This document shows positions 47,640 to 56,008 of a stretch of DNA of 64,000 nt, in pieces. Under the pieces are notes generated by a model. It did not search any database. It was not told the origin of the DNA and saw nothing but the letters and a program-made list of their open reading frames with translations. The position numbers and the translations under genes are program-made. Source of the stretch: Erythrobacter sp. (GTDB taxonomy: Bacteria; Pseudomonadota; Alphaproteobacteria; Sphingomonadales; Sphingomonadaceae); the NCBI GenBank assembly GCA_013822695.1, contig PNKW01000001.1, positions 1 to 64,000 of the forward strand. The letters run 5' to 3'. Position 1 is the stretch's first letter; every line of letters begins with the position of its first letter.

Positions 47640-48641
47640 ATGGACAACCGCATCTGGCGCATCGCGCGCCGCCCCGTTGGCACCGATTTCGCCGCCGCGC
47701 TGGAACTGGCGGAGGAGGATTTCGCGCCCCTCCAAGACGGCCAGATCCGCATCCGCAACACCCACCTGTCGATGGACGCGGGCACCCGCATGTGGCTGAC
47801 CGACCGCGAGGATGGCTACCAGCCGCCGCTCCCGGTGGGAGGCCCGATGACGGGGCTGGTGCTGGGCGAGGTGATCGAGAGCCGCGCCGAGGGCTTCGAC
47901 ACCGGCGATCTGTTGCGCGCCTTCGGACAATGGGCCGAGGTCAGCACCGTCGATGCGGTGATGGCGGGCGCGCTGCTGCTCGACCCCACCGTGGCCGACC
48001 GGCGCGCGTGGTTCGGGCCATTGGGCATGAACGGCTGGACCGCGCTGTGGGGTGTCGAGCAGACCGGCGCGGCCAAGCCGGGCGAGCGGGTGCTGGTCTC
48101 GGCGGCGGCGGGCGCGACGGGCATCCTCGCGGTGCAGATCGCCAGGCTGCTCGGCTGCGAGGCGTGGGGCATCGCGGGGGGTGCGGCCAAGTGCGCTTAC
48201 CTGACCGATGCTTTGGGGATTGCAGGTGCGGTCGATTACAAGGCGGGCGATGTCGGCGCGCAGCTCGATGCGGCGGGAGGTTTCGACGTCTATTTCGACA
48301 ATGTCGGCGGGCCGCTGCTGGATCAGGTGCTCACCCGCATGAACCACTATGGCCGCATTGCAGTCTGCGGGCTCCTCGCCGATTACACCGCCGGCACCCG
48401 CACCGCCCCGCGCGAATTCGATCAGGTGCTGATGCGGCGCCTCAGGATCGAGGGCTTCTTCTCGCCCGACTTCATGCACGAGGGCCCCGCCCTGACCCGC
48501 CGCTTGCGCGAATGGACGGAAAGCGGCGCGCTGGTGCTGCCTTATGACGTCACCACCGGCCTCGAGAACACTCTCACCGCCTATGCCAAACTCTTCACCG
48601 GCGCGAACATCGGCAAGGTGATTGTGGAGCTGACCCCATGA
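47640..48641 (+). CDS. Zinc-independent MDR alcohol/enone reductase
   Basis: 333 residues, medium-chain dehydrogenase of the leukotriene B4 12-hydroxydehydrogenase/CurA (PTGR) class. Signatures are LSMDAGTRMWLTDREDGYQPP, VLVSAAAGATGILAVQIARLLGC and YKAGDVGAQLDAAGGFDVYFDNVGGPLLD. It reduces carbon-carbon double bonds next to a carbonyl using NADPH. Its stop overlaps the next start by four bases (48638-48641). A second member lies at 63435. Confidence 0.88.
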   Translation: MDNRIWRIARRPVGTDFAAALELAEEDFAPLQDGQIRIRNTHLSMDAGTRMWLTDREDGYQPPLPVGGPMTGLVLGEVIESRAEGFDTGDLLRAFGQWAEVSTVDAVMAGALLLDPTVADRRAWFGPLGMNGWTALWGVEQTGAAKPGERVLVSAAAGATGILAVQIARLLGCEAWGIAGGAAKCAYLTDALGIAGAVDYKAGDVGAQLDAAGGFDVYFDNVGGPLLDQVLTRMNHYGRIAVCGLLADYTAGTRTAPREFDQVLMRRLRIEGFFSPDFMHEGPALTRRLREWTESGALVLPYDVTTGLENTLTAYAKLFTGANIGKVIVELTP

Positions 48642-49177
48642 CAGGCACACTCGAAGACCGCGAGGCGATCCGCGACGTTCTCGCCGCCTATGCCCACGCC
48701 ATCGACCGGCGGCGCTGGGGGATGATGGAGCGGTTGTTCCATCCCGACGCGCGCTTCCGGTTTGGCCTGATTGAAGGCGACTGGCGCGGCTTCGTCGAGC
48801 AGGCGCGCAGCGTTATCGACCCGTGCCTTGCGACCCAGCACCAGCTCGGCCAGACGATCTTCGGCTTCGAGGGCGAAAGCGTCTGCCACACCGAAACCTA
48901 TATGACTGCGATGCACACCATCCCCCCCGGCTACCCGCTGGCGGCGGTGTTTCCGGACAAGGAGGTGATCTATTCGGCGATCGTCGCCGGGAGATATGTG
49001 GACCGGTTCGAAAAGCGCGGGGGAGAGTGGCGGCTCGCCCAGCGCACCGGCCTCTATGACTGGCGCGAGTTCCGGGTGGTGGAAGGCGTCGACCTGTCCG
49101 ACACGCCCGAAGGCGCAGCGGGCTATCATGACGAGCGCGATCCCTCGACGGCGGCGATCACGGCGTGGCTGGGGTAG
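48638..49177 (+). CDS. SnoaL/NTF2-like protein
   Basis: 179 residues. REAIRDVLAAYAHAIDRRRWGMMERLFHPDARF and WRLAQRTGLYDWREFRVV are typical of the SnoaL-like-4 domain, to which bile-acid 7-alpha-dehydratase (BaiE) and scytalone dehydratase also belong. The ATG overlaps the reductase stop (ATGA), so the pair is coupled. It may dehydrate or isomerise a pathway intermediate; substrate unknown. Confidence 0.85.
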   Translation: MTGTLEDREAIRDVLAAYAHAIDRRRWGMMERLFHPDARFRFGLIEGDWRGFVEQARSVIDPCLATQHQLGQTIFGFEGESVCHTETYMTAMHTIPPGYPLAAVFPDKEVIYSAIVAGRYVDRFEKRGGEWRLAQRTGLYDWREFRVVEGVDLSDTPEGAAGYHDERDPSTAAITAWLG

Positions 49178-49185
49178 AAGGAAGG

Positions 49186-49393
49186 GGTTTCACGCAGAGA
49201 CCGCAGAGAAGCAGAGATCGCGGAGAAGGCCCACGTGGCGAAGACGCGGATCATTTCACGCGAAGACGCGAAGAGGTCGCGCGACGCCGCAGCGCAGGAT
49301 GCCCTCTTCACGTCTTCGCGTGAACCATGAAGGCCGCTGCGCGGCGGGACGCGCCTCGGCGATCTCTGCTCCTCTGCGGTCTCTGCGTGAACC
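49186..49393. repeat. Nested long inverted repeats (outer 35 bp, inner 22 bp)
   Basis: Outer arms at 49186-49221 and 49359-49393 pair with one mismatch and one extra base; the unit begins ttcacgcagagaccgcagag. Inside, a second pair at 49255-49276 and 49303-49324 (ttcacgcgaagacgcgaaga) has one mismatch. The element fills the gap between two convergent genes. The outer unit recurs at 52010-52239. A transcript would fold into two long stems and could end transcription from both sides. Confidence 0.85.
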
Positions 49394-49396
49394 ACG

Positions 49397-49801
49397 TCAC
49401 CGCCGGATCGCAAACACCCCGCTCATCGTCGCCACCTGCTCCTCGCCGCGCCAGATGCCGCCCGAGGTGTAGGCCGTTCGCCCGCCCAGCCGGTCGATCC
49501 GCACGCGCGCTTCCAGCCAATCGCCGAGCTTCGCGCCTGCGAGATAGTTGACCGTCAGCGTCACCGTCGAGGGCGCGAGCCGGGGCCGCTCGGCGTCATA
49601 GACCGCGTGGCTCAGGGCCACATCCGCAAAGGTCGAGATCACCCCGCCATGCGCTGCGTCCCGGTAGTTGATGTGATGCGGGCAGATGAGGAGCCCGACC
49701 ACCCGCACCCCCTCCATCTGGGCACCAAGATAATAGGGCCCGCCGTGGTCGAGAAAGCCCGGGGTGAAGCCGGCGGGTTCGAAGCTGGGAGGTATCGCCA
49801 T
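49397..49801 (-). CDS. PaaI-like thioesterase (hotdog fold)
   Basis: 134 residues of the PaaI/4HBT family: INYRDAAHGGVISTFADVALSHAVYD with the catalytic Asp/Glu region, followed by VTLTVNYLAGAKLGDWLEARV. It hydrolyses acyl-CoA thioesters. It stands divergent from the acyl-CoA ligase at 49890, which suggests turnover of the same class of CoA compounds. Confidence 0.88.
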   Translation of the reverse strand: MAIPPSFEPAGFTPGFLDHGGPYYLGAQMEGVRVVGLLICPHHINYRDAAHGGVISTFADVALSHAVYDAERPRLAPSTVTLTVNYLAGAKLGDWLEARVRIDRLGGRTAYTSGGIWRGEEQVATMSGVFAIRR

Positions 49802-49889
49802 CCCGCCACCCTACCCCGCCGCACGCCCGCGCGCCCGCTATGAAATGTGCCAATGACACGCGGCCAAGCGCGGGGTATCCCCTTGCCCC

Positions 49890-51482
49890 ATGGGACAGAC
49901 AACAGCACTGGCCGCAGAGAGCTTCTGCGAGGTCGTCCGCGAACATGCTCGCGCGCAAGGCGAGGTGATCGCCTTCACCTATGCAGGCGAGGACATCACC
50001 TTCGCCGAGATCGACGCGGGCGCTGACCGCGTCGCGAACGGCCTTGTCGCGCTGGGGGTGAAGCCGGGCGACCGCGTCGCCTTCCTCGGCAAGAACCACC
50101 CGCTCTATTTCGAGGCCTTCCTCGGCGCGAACCGGATCGGCGCGGTGATGACCCCGGTGAACTGGCGTCTGGCCGCGCCCGAAGTCGCCTATGTGCTCGA
50201 CAATTCTTGTGCGAAGGTGGTGTTCGTCGGCGAAGGCTTTGCCGAGGTGTTCGGCCAGATCCGTGCCGATTGCCCCTATGTCGAACAGGTGATCGGCATC
50301 GACGCGCACGATTTCCCCGGCACCGATTACCGCATCTGGCGCGACGGCTTTTCGGCGACGCCCCCGGCCCACCGCGTTCGCGCCGAGGACGACGCGCTCC
50401 AGCTCTATACCTCGGGCACCACCGGCAAGCCCAAGGGCGCGGTGATCACCCATGGCTCGATCCTCTCGAGCCGCGATGCCAGCGCGAGCGGCGAGGACAT
50501 GCGCGGCTGGCAGGAGCCGATCCCGGGCGATGTCACGCTGCTCGCCATGCCGTGCTTCCACATCAGCGGCACGGGCACCGGCATCGGCACGCTGGTGGCG
50601 GGGACCAATTCGATCGTCCTGCCCGAATATGACCCGACCAAGGCGCTCGACCTGATCCAGAACTTCAACATCTCGAAGATCTTTCTGGTGCCTGCCGCGC
50701 TCCAGATCCTGCTCAATCACCCGAATGTGAACGAAGTCGATTTCAGCCGCCTGAAATATGTCACCTACGGCGCATCCCCGATCCCGCTCGAACTGATGCG
50801 CGAGGCGATGCGGGTGATGGGCTGCGGCTTCGTGCAGATGTACGGCATGACCGAGACCAGCGGCACCATCGTCGCATTGGACCCTGAGGATCACGTGCCC
50901 GAAGGCTCGGTGCGGATGCGCAGCGTCGGCAAGCCGCTCGCGGGCGTCGAGATCAAGGTGATCGACGAGGCGGGCAATCCCGTCCCCGCCGGCACCGTGG
51001 GCGAGATCGCGACGCGTTCGTCGAAGAACATGCGCGGCTACTGGAACAACCCCGAAGCCACCGCCTCGACCATCGATGCCGAGGGCTGGCTGCGGACCGG
51101 CGATGCGGGCTATCTCGACGAGGACGGCTATCTCTACATCCACGACCGGGTGAAGGACATGATCATCTCCGGCGGCGAGAACGTCTATCCGGCGGAGGTC
51201 GAAAACGCGCTCTATTCGCACCCCAAGGTGGCGGACGTGGCGGTGATCGGCGTGCCTGACCCAAAGTGGGGCGAGGCGGTGAAGGCCTGCGTGGTGGTGA
51301 AGGCGGGCGAGGAGCTGACCGAGGCCGAAGTGATCGCCCATGCCCGCACGCTGATCGCGGGCTACAAGTGCCCCAAATCGGTCGATTTCATCCCCGCCCT
51401 GCCGAGGAACCCCTCGGGCAAGATCCTGCGGCGGGAACTGCGCGCGCCCTATTGGGTGGGCAAGGACCGGGCGGTCAACTGA
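49890..51482 (+). CDS. AMP-dependent acyl-CoA ligase
   Basis: 530 residues of the ANL adenylating superfamily (fatty-acyl/aryl-CoA synthetases). It activates a carboxylic acid to the acyl-CoA with ATP. AMP-binding motif LYTSGTTGKPKGAVITH, A5 region MYGMTETSG, ISGGENVYPAEVE and the catalytic Lys in NPSGKILRRELR. Start MGQTTALAAE. Probable role: activation of the side-chain acid of the cluster substrate. The VOC-domain gene starts one base after its stop. Confidence 0.9.
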   Translation: MGQTTALAAESFCEVVREHARAQGEVIAFTYAGEDITFAEIDAGADRVANGLVALGVKPGDRVAFLGKNHPLYFEAFLGANRIGAVMTPVNWRLAAPEVAYVLDNSCAKVVFVGEGFAEVFGQIRADCPYVEQVIGIDAHDFPGTDYRIWRDGFSATPPAHRVRAEDDALQLYTSGTTGKPKGAVITHGSILSSRDASASGEDMRGWQEPIPGDVTLLAMPCFHISGTGTGIGTLVAGTNSIVLPEYDPTKALDLIQNFNISKIFLVPAALQILLNHPNVNEVDFSRLKYVTYGASPIPLELMREAMRVMGCGFVQMYGMTETSGTIVALDPEDHVPEGSVRMRSVGKPLAGVEIKVIDEAGNPVPAGTVGEIATRSSKNMRGYWNNPEATASTIDAEGWLRTGDAGYLDEDGYLYIHDRVKDMIISGGENVYPAEVENALYSHPKVADVAVIGVPDPKWGEAVKACVVVKAGEELTEAEVIAHARTLIAGYKCPKSVDFIPALPRNPSGKILRRELRAPYWVGKDRAVN

Positions 51483-51483
51483 G

Positions 51484-52002
51484 GTGCTCGCCGTCCGGCA
51501 GCTGGCTTACAAGGTCAACGACCTTGAGGCAGCGGCGGCGGCGCATCACCGGCGGTTCGGATCGGGGCCGTTCTTCGTGTTGCGGCATGTGGCGCTGGCG
51601 TCATCGGTGCATCGCGGGGTGGAGCGGGCGTTCGATCACTCCAGCGCCTATGGCCAATGGGGCGGCGTGATGGTGGAGCTGGTGGTGCAGCACAATCCGG
51701 ACGATTCAGCGCTGCACGAGATGTTTCCCTATGGCTCGGGGGCCGAGGGGCTGCACCATGCGGCGCTGTTCGTCGACGATCTGGAGGCCGAAATCGCGCG
51801 GTTCGCAGCCGAGGGCGCGCCGTTGGCGCAGCTTTCAGTGACGAGCGGCGGCACGGCCTTCGCCTTTGTCGATACGCGATCGAGCCTCGGGCATATGCTG
51901 GAATTGTATGAGCCAACCGCGCAGTTGACCGGGTTCTACGATTTCGTCGCGGATGCCGCGAAGGGCTGGGACGGGCGTGAGCCGGTGCGGGAGTTGGGTT
52001 AG
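51484..52002 (+). CDS. VOC-superfamily (glyoxalase-like) protein
   Basis: 172 residues with two beta-alpha-beta repeats of the vicinal-oxygen-chelate fold: LAYKVNDLEAAAAAHHRRFGSGPFFV and GLHHAALFVDDLEAEIARF, then SLGHMLELYEP with a likely metal Glu. It may be an epimerase or isomerase of methylmalonyl-CoA type or a ring-cleaving enzyme. It starts with GTG one base after the ligase stop. Confidence 0.83.
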   Translation: MLAVRQLAYKVNDLEAAAAAHHRRFGSGPFFVLRHVALASSVHRGVERAFDHSSAYGQWGGVMVELVVQHNPDDSALHEMFPYGSGAEGLHHAALFVDDLEAEIARFAAEGAPLAQLSVTSGGTAFAFVDTRSSLGHMLELYEPTAQLTGFYDFVADAAKGWDGREPVRELG

Positions 52003-52009
52003 AAGAAAA

Positions 52010-52239
52010 GGGGTTCACGCAGAGATCGCAGAGGAGCAGAGAACGCGGAGATGTCGCGCCCGCGGCGCAGCCGCACTCCATCTCGGACGTCGCGACGAGC
52101 CGCACCGCAGCAAGTCATCGGCACGCACGACCCCTCCGTGTCTCCCCTTTCTTCTCTGCGCCTCTGCGAGAAACCCCGCGGCAAAGCCGCGTAACCTTCT
52201 CCGCGGTCTCCGCTCCTCTGCGGTCTCTGCGTGAACCCC
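52010..52239. repeat. Long inverted repeat, about 41 bp arms
   Basis: Arms at 52010-52050 and 52199-52239 pair over 41 bp with three mismatches. Unit ggggttcacgcagagatcgc is the same family as the outer repeat at 49186. The intervening 148 bp contain further short palindromic parts (for example ctctgcgcctctgcgag). It fills the gap between convergent genes, touching the stop codon of the gene at 52239. Confidence 0.88.
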
Positions 52240-52607
52240 TAGCCGGCCCCCGCCAGCTCCGCCAACCCGACCTGCTCCGCCCTGCACTCCGCATCGGCAA
52301 GCGCGGCGAGCACCGAGAAGGCCACGAACCCCGCCTCGCCGAGATGCGCGACGACCGCCGCCGCCTCTTCATCGGTGATCGCGGTGTGCTCGAACGGCAT
52401 CCGCCGGGCGTAGGCGAGGCAAGTGCGGGTGCCCTCGTCCAGAGCGCTCTCGTCGGGCGCGGCGCCCATCCCGTGCACCGCCGCGACCGCCTGCCTCACC
52501 AGCACCACCAGCGCGGGATCGAGCGCGGCTTCGGTCTTCGCGCTGAAATCGGCGTAATGCGAGGCCAGCACCGGATCAGCGGCCAAGGCTGCACACACCG
52601 CGCTCAT
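52239..52607 (-). CDS. Carboxymuconolactone-decarboxylase-like small protein
   Basis: 122 helical residues with a weakly recognisable CMD/AhpD-like pattern (MPFEHTAITDEEAAAVVAHLGEAGFVAFSVLAALAD), but without the CxxC pair of active AhpD. It overlaps the stop of the larger CMD-family gene by four bases, so the two are translated together and may form a complex. Function unknown. Confidence 0.72.
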   Translation of the reverse strand: MSAVCAALAADPVLASHYADFSAKTEAALDPALVVLVRQAVAAVHGMGAAPDESALDEGTRTCLAYARRMPFEHTAITDEEAAAVVAHLGEAGFVAFSVLAALADAECRAEQVGLAELAGAG

Positions 52608-53137
52608 TCTGCGGCCTCCAGCACCGCCGGGGTCGGCAGCACGATGCGGTCCATCACCTCCGGCTCCAGCCCCATGGTGATCAGCGCCTTGGCGAGCGCG
52701 AGGAACAGCGTCACGCCCAAGCCCAGTTCGGCGATCTGCGCAGGCGTAAGGTGCCGCTGCAGGGCCGCGCGCGCGTCGCCGGTCAGCAATTCGGGATCGT
52801 GGATCAGCGCGTCGGTGAATTTCAGCGCGGCCTTCTCGGCATCGGTCAGCTTGGCGCTGGTCTCGTAGCCATCGGTGATGTCGTCCACCACCTCCTCGCC
52901 CAAGCCCTGCCCGAGCGCCTTGTCGAAGCGCACGTTGCGGCAGAAGCCGCATTCGGTGACGCGCGCATTGCGCATCCGCGCGACCTCCTTGATCCGCGCG
53001 GAGAGGACGTCCGATCCCCAGAAGCGGCCGTAGAGCGCGAAAAAACTCTCCGCGATGGCAGGCTGGTGGGCGAGCACCGAGCCGAAATGCGCAGGCTCTC
53101 CGGCAACGCCCGAGGATACGCGGGGGGTGGTCGACAT
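52604..53137 (-). CDS. Carboxymuconolactone-decarboxylase/AhpD-like protein
   Basis: 177 residues from Met at 53137. The AhpD-like motif with the ExxCxxC pair is VTECGFCRNVRF. The downstream GVTLFLALAKALITMG helix is typical. Longer starts run antisense to the next gene and are rejected. Such proteins are peroxidase-like or carry out decarboxylation; substrate unknown. Divergent from the SnoaL-like gene at 53262. Confidence 0.86.
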   Translation of the reverse strand: MSTTPRVSSGVAGEPAHFGSVLAHQPAIAESFFALYGRFWGSDVLSARIKEVARMRNARVTECGFCRNVRFDKALGQGLGEEVVDDITDGYETSAKLTDAEKAALKFTDALIHDPELLTGDARAALQRHLTPAQIAELGLGVTLFLALAKALITMGLEPEVMDRIVLPTPAVLEAAE

Positions 53138-53261
53138 GATGCCTCTCCTTTGCGCGCGAAGATACCGCAGCGTGCCGCCACGACAGCCTCGCCATTTTCG
53201 CAGGGGGAGCGCGGCAAGCCTCGTGGCAGATTGGGGGGTATCGAACTTGGGGAGAGAGCAC

Positions 53262-53615
53262 ATGCCCGGCGAAGCACAGCGCGTGATCGAAGACTTCTGG
53301 CGCATCCAGGACAGCGGCGACTACACCAGGCTGGTCGATCTCTTCGCCGAGGACGCCTTCCTCGAAGACCCGATCTGGGGGCAATACCGGGGCCGCGAGG
53401 CGATCTTGGGCTTCATGACCACGATGGTGAAGGAAATGGGGGACCGGAGAGTCCACTTCACCGTCGACGAGATCTGCGGCGACGATCACGCGGTGTGGGC
53501 GCGCTGGACGATGCACATGGAAGGGCATCCCTCGCGCGGCGGGGTCGGCATCTACAAGGTCGAGGGCGGAAAGCTCACCTATTACCGCGACTATATGGAC
53601 CCGGCGGCGGAGTAA
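53262..53615 (+). CDS. SnoaL/NTF2-like protein
   Basis: 117 residues of the SnoaL-like fold: EAQRVIEDFWRIQDSGDYTRLVDLFAEDAFLEDPIWGQYRG and YYRDYMDPAAE at the end. The short length fits the ketosteroid-isomerase-like subgroup. Start after a GGAGAGAG stretch. Faces the CMD gene head to head. Confidence 0.84.
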   Translation: MPGEAQRVIEDFWRIQDSGDYTRLVDLFAEDAFLEDPIWGQYRGREAILGFMTTMVKEMGDRRVHFTVDEICGDDHAVWARWTMHMEGHPSRGGVGIYKVEGGKLTYYRDYMDPAAE

Positions 53616-53618
53616 TTC

Positions 53619-53725
53619 CTCGTCATTGCGAGGAGCCGAAGGCGACGCGGCAACCCAAGGACCGACCGCTTGCCGCAAGCTCTGGCCATGGGTTGCTTCG
53701 TCGCTACGCTCCTCGCAATGACGAG
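53619..53725. repeat. Imperfect palindromic repeat, tcgtcattgcgagg family
   Basis: Arms ctcgtcattgcgaggagc (from 53619) and gctcctcgcaatgacgag (to 53725) pair perfectly over 18 bp, then continue imperfectly to about 38 bp (caaccca / tgggttg). Similar cgtcattgcgag elements occur in many alphaproteobacterial genomes. It fills a convergent gap. Confidence 0.8.
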
Positions 53726-53730
53726 TGAAG

Positions 53731-54261
53731 CTACATCCGCCGGTAATCCGGGTGCCCGCTCTCCCTCAGGTCGAGCATCGGCAGCGGGAACGCCGCGTTG
53801 GGCGAGGCGTCGGGCTGGTCGGGCATCGCCATGGTCCAGTCCATGATGTAGCGGCGGCTGGCAATCCGCCACTCCGGTCCGTTTTCGGTGGGGCGCTTCT
53901 CGTAGGTGTCGAGATAGCGCCCGCCATACATGTTGCCCTTGTAGGGCTCCTCGCCCTCGCGCCGGAAACCCAGCGCGACGCCGTAGCATTCGCCCTCCGC
54001 CGTGGTCGCGCTGGTCAGCTTCACCGAGAGCGGCGCGAGCATGTGCCAGCGGCGCCCGGTCGAGCGTTCCACCGCCATCACCACCGGCACGAACTCCGCT
54101 GCCGTGCCCTTGAAAAACCCGTAGTCGATGCTTGCGTCAGGCCAGTAGCACCCCGCCTGCCCCTCATCGTCGAGCCAGTCCAATGTCCGTGAATAGCGCG
54201 CGATCAGATCGTGGATCGCCTGCCGGTCAAGCAGCTGCTGCACCTGTTCCTCGAGGGTCAT
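53731..54261 (-). CDS. SnoaL-like-4 domain protein
   Basis: 176 residues: VQQLLDRQAIHDLIARYSRTLDWLDDEGQAGCYWPDASIDYGF and a second half with GGRYLDTYEKRPTENGPEWRIASRRYIMDWT, as in SnoaL-like dehydratases. The stop of the upstream monooxygenase-like gene overlaps its ATG by four bases. The pair is one operon with the P450 remnant upstream. Confidence 0.82.
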   Translation of the reverse strand: MTLEEQVQQLLDRQAIHDLIARYSRTLDWLDDEGQAGCYWPDASIDYGFFKGTAAEFVPVVMAVERSTGRRWHMLAPLSVKLTSATTAEGECYGVALGFRREGEEPYKGNMYGGRYLDTYEKRPTENGPEWRIASRRYIMDWTMAMPDQPDASPNAAFPLPMLDLRESGHPDYRRM

Positions 54262-54659
54262 GCGCGCCCTCCCCACCATGCGGGGATCGACAGCGGGAAG
54301 CGCTCCTGCGCGGTCTTCATCGCATCGCTCGCATCATCGGGCATCGCCGGATCGCTCGTATGCGGCAGCCCCCCGCCCGCGCCTTCCACGGGATCGATAT
54401 ATTCGAGCGTGATCCCCGCCAGCACGTCGGCGAAGTCGTGCCCCTCGTGGTGGTCGCTCATCTGGTGGTGATAGAAGGCCCACTTGTCCTTGAACGAAAG
54501 CAGGCAGTAGTACGAAAGCGGCTCCTGCCCCTTCCAGTATTCGTAGCGCAGCACGCCTTCCTCGGTGCCGAAGGTGTGGTGGACCATGTCATGCATGATC
54601 GCCTCCCACTTGGCCTCTTTGCCGGGCTGGATTTTGATGTGCGCGAGCAATGTGGTCAT
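54258..54659 (-). CDS. Antibiotic-biosynthesis-monooxygenase (ABM) domain protein
   Basis: 133 residues. The ferredoxin-like ABM fold is seen in LLAHIKIQPGKEAKWEAIMHDMVHHTFGTEEGVLRYEYWKGQEP and the histidine-rich FYHHQMSDHHEGHDF. The enzyme may oxidise a quinone-like or aromatic intermediate without cofactors, or act as a dimeric accessory protein. Start at 54659 avoids a 9-residue extension. Confidence 0.8.
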   Translation of the reverse strand: MTTLLAHIKIQPGKEAKWEAIMHDMVHHTFGTEEGVLRYEYWKGQEPLSYYCLLSFKDKWAFYHHQMSDHHEGHDFADVLAGITLEYIDPVEGAGGGLPHTSDPAMPDDASDAMKTAQERFPLSIPAWWGGRA

Positions 54660-54672
54660 GTGCAGGCTCCCT

Positions 54673-55337
54673 TCAGGCGGGTGCAAGGTTCAAGAGCAGC
54701 CGATAAATGCCGAGCATGATCCCGCCCTGGTGGCGGAAGTCATTGCCGGGCGCGTATCCTCCATCGGAAAGCCGAGCACGCTCGCCATCACCCGCTGCGG
54801 CAGGGGACGGGCGAAGGCGGCGACGAAATCGACCGGCTCGCCAGCGCGCGCCTTGGCCAGCATCCCCGCGATCAGCGCATCGACATGACTGGCGATCATC
54901 CCCGCGTGCCGCGTGCAGCCCGGCCCGACCCACGGATCAGTCAGCTCCTTGCGGTGCGCGCGCCACAGCTCGGGATCGGGGCGCAGGGTCACGATAGAGG
55001 CGATCATCGCGTCGAGATCGGGGATGTGCGTGGGCATCTCGCCCGAGGCCTGAATATGCGCCACCAGCAGCGAGAGCGTCGGCGGGAAGCGCTCCCAGTC
55101 CTTCACCACGCGGGAGATGTCAGCGTATTTCGTGAGGACAAAGGCGTCGCTGCCGGGGCTCAGCCCTTCGCCGGGCAGGCGCTGCACCGGGGCCTCGGCG
55201 TGCAGGATCGCATAGGCCTTGTACCAATGCTCCTGCGCGCCCGGAGCGAACAGGTCGACCTCTGCCAGTGATCGCGGTGCGTCCGCCTGCAAGTCCGCTC
55301 TCCCCGTGCGGGGCGGTCCGCTTAGCGAATCCGCCAA
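54673..55337 (-). pseudogene. Cytochrome P450 remnant with internal deletion
   Basis: The N-terminal 195 residues resemble a P450 (LFAPGAQEHWYKAYAILHAEAP, the C-helix WRAHRKELTDPW, and FARPLPQRVMASVLGFPMED). The I-helix, ExxR and heme-binding Cys regions are absent. The tail in another frame (54673 to about 54750) reads APGNDFRHQGGIMLGIYRLL, which aligns with the C-terminal APGENDFSYHPHFLLRSL of the intact P450 at 56008. A central deletion of about 200 codons with a frame change therefore made this gene non-functional. The upstream start is probably TTG at 55337. Confidence 0.82.
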
Positions 55338-55420
55338 TTGCTGTGGCCATGGTTGTCCCCCAGCCTTTCCCCTGCGGAAACGGGCTAATTTGCCAGTGCC
55401 GCGTATGGGGAGAGAGACCT

Positions 55421-56008
55421 GTGAGCCGCATCGCCAAACTGCCGGCCGAGCAATGGGACGCGCGCCTTGTCGCCGCGATCCAGCCGGACAATCTCACCGA
55501 TCTGGAACAGGGCCTCACCCGGTATTTCGCGCATTGCCCAGAGCAGGCGCTGGGGCTGATGGGCTTCGGCGGAGCGCTGAAGCGGAACCGGACACTGCCC
55601 GAGCGGTTGGTGGAGCTCGTCCGCCTGCGCGTCGCCTTCTTCAACCAGTGCCGTTCCTGCATGGCGATCCGCTATTCGGATGCGGTTGCGGACGGCGTGA
55701 CCGAGGGGCTCGTCTGCTCGCTCGAACGCCCGCAGGAGGCCGAGAACCTCAGCGCCGCAGAGAAGGCTGCGATACGGTACGGCGAGCTGATGGCGACCGA
55801 TCACCTTGCGATCGACGATGCGGTCTATGCGGAGTTGCGCAAGCATTTCACCGAGGCGCAGATCGTCGAACTCGGCATGACGGTCGCCTTCTTCGTCGGC
55901 TTCGGCAGGCTCGCAGCCACATGGCACATGGTCGAGGAACTGCCCGAGGCCTTCAAGACGGCCGAGACCATCGCTCCATGGGGCGCCGACAAGATCGAGG
56001 TGCGCTGA
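55421..56008 (+). CDS. Carboxymuconolactone-decarboxylase/AhpD-like protein
   Basis: 195 residues starting at a GTG (55421) after a GGGAGAGAG stretch. The CMD motif is VELVRLRVAFFNQCRSCMAIRYSDA (CxxC pair). It begins a three-gene unit with the intact P450 and the Rieske oxygenase. The TGATG junction at 56006-56010 shows tight coupling. Third CMD-like protein of the cluster. Confidence 0.87.
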   Translation: MSRIAKLPAEQWDARLVAAIQPDNLTDLEQGLTRYFAHCPEQALGLMGFGGALKRNRTLPERLVELVRLRVAFFNQCRSCMAIRYSDAVADGVTEGLVCSLERPQEAENLSAAEKAAIRYGELMATDHLAIDDAVYAELRKHFTEAQIVELGMTVAFFVGFGRLAATWHMVEELPEAFKTAETIAPWGADKIEVR

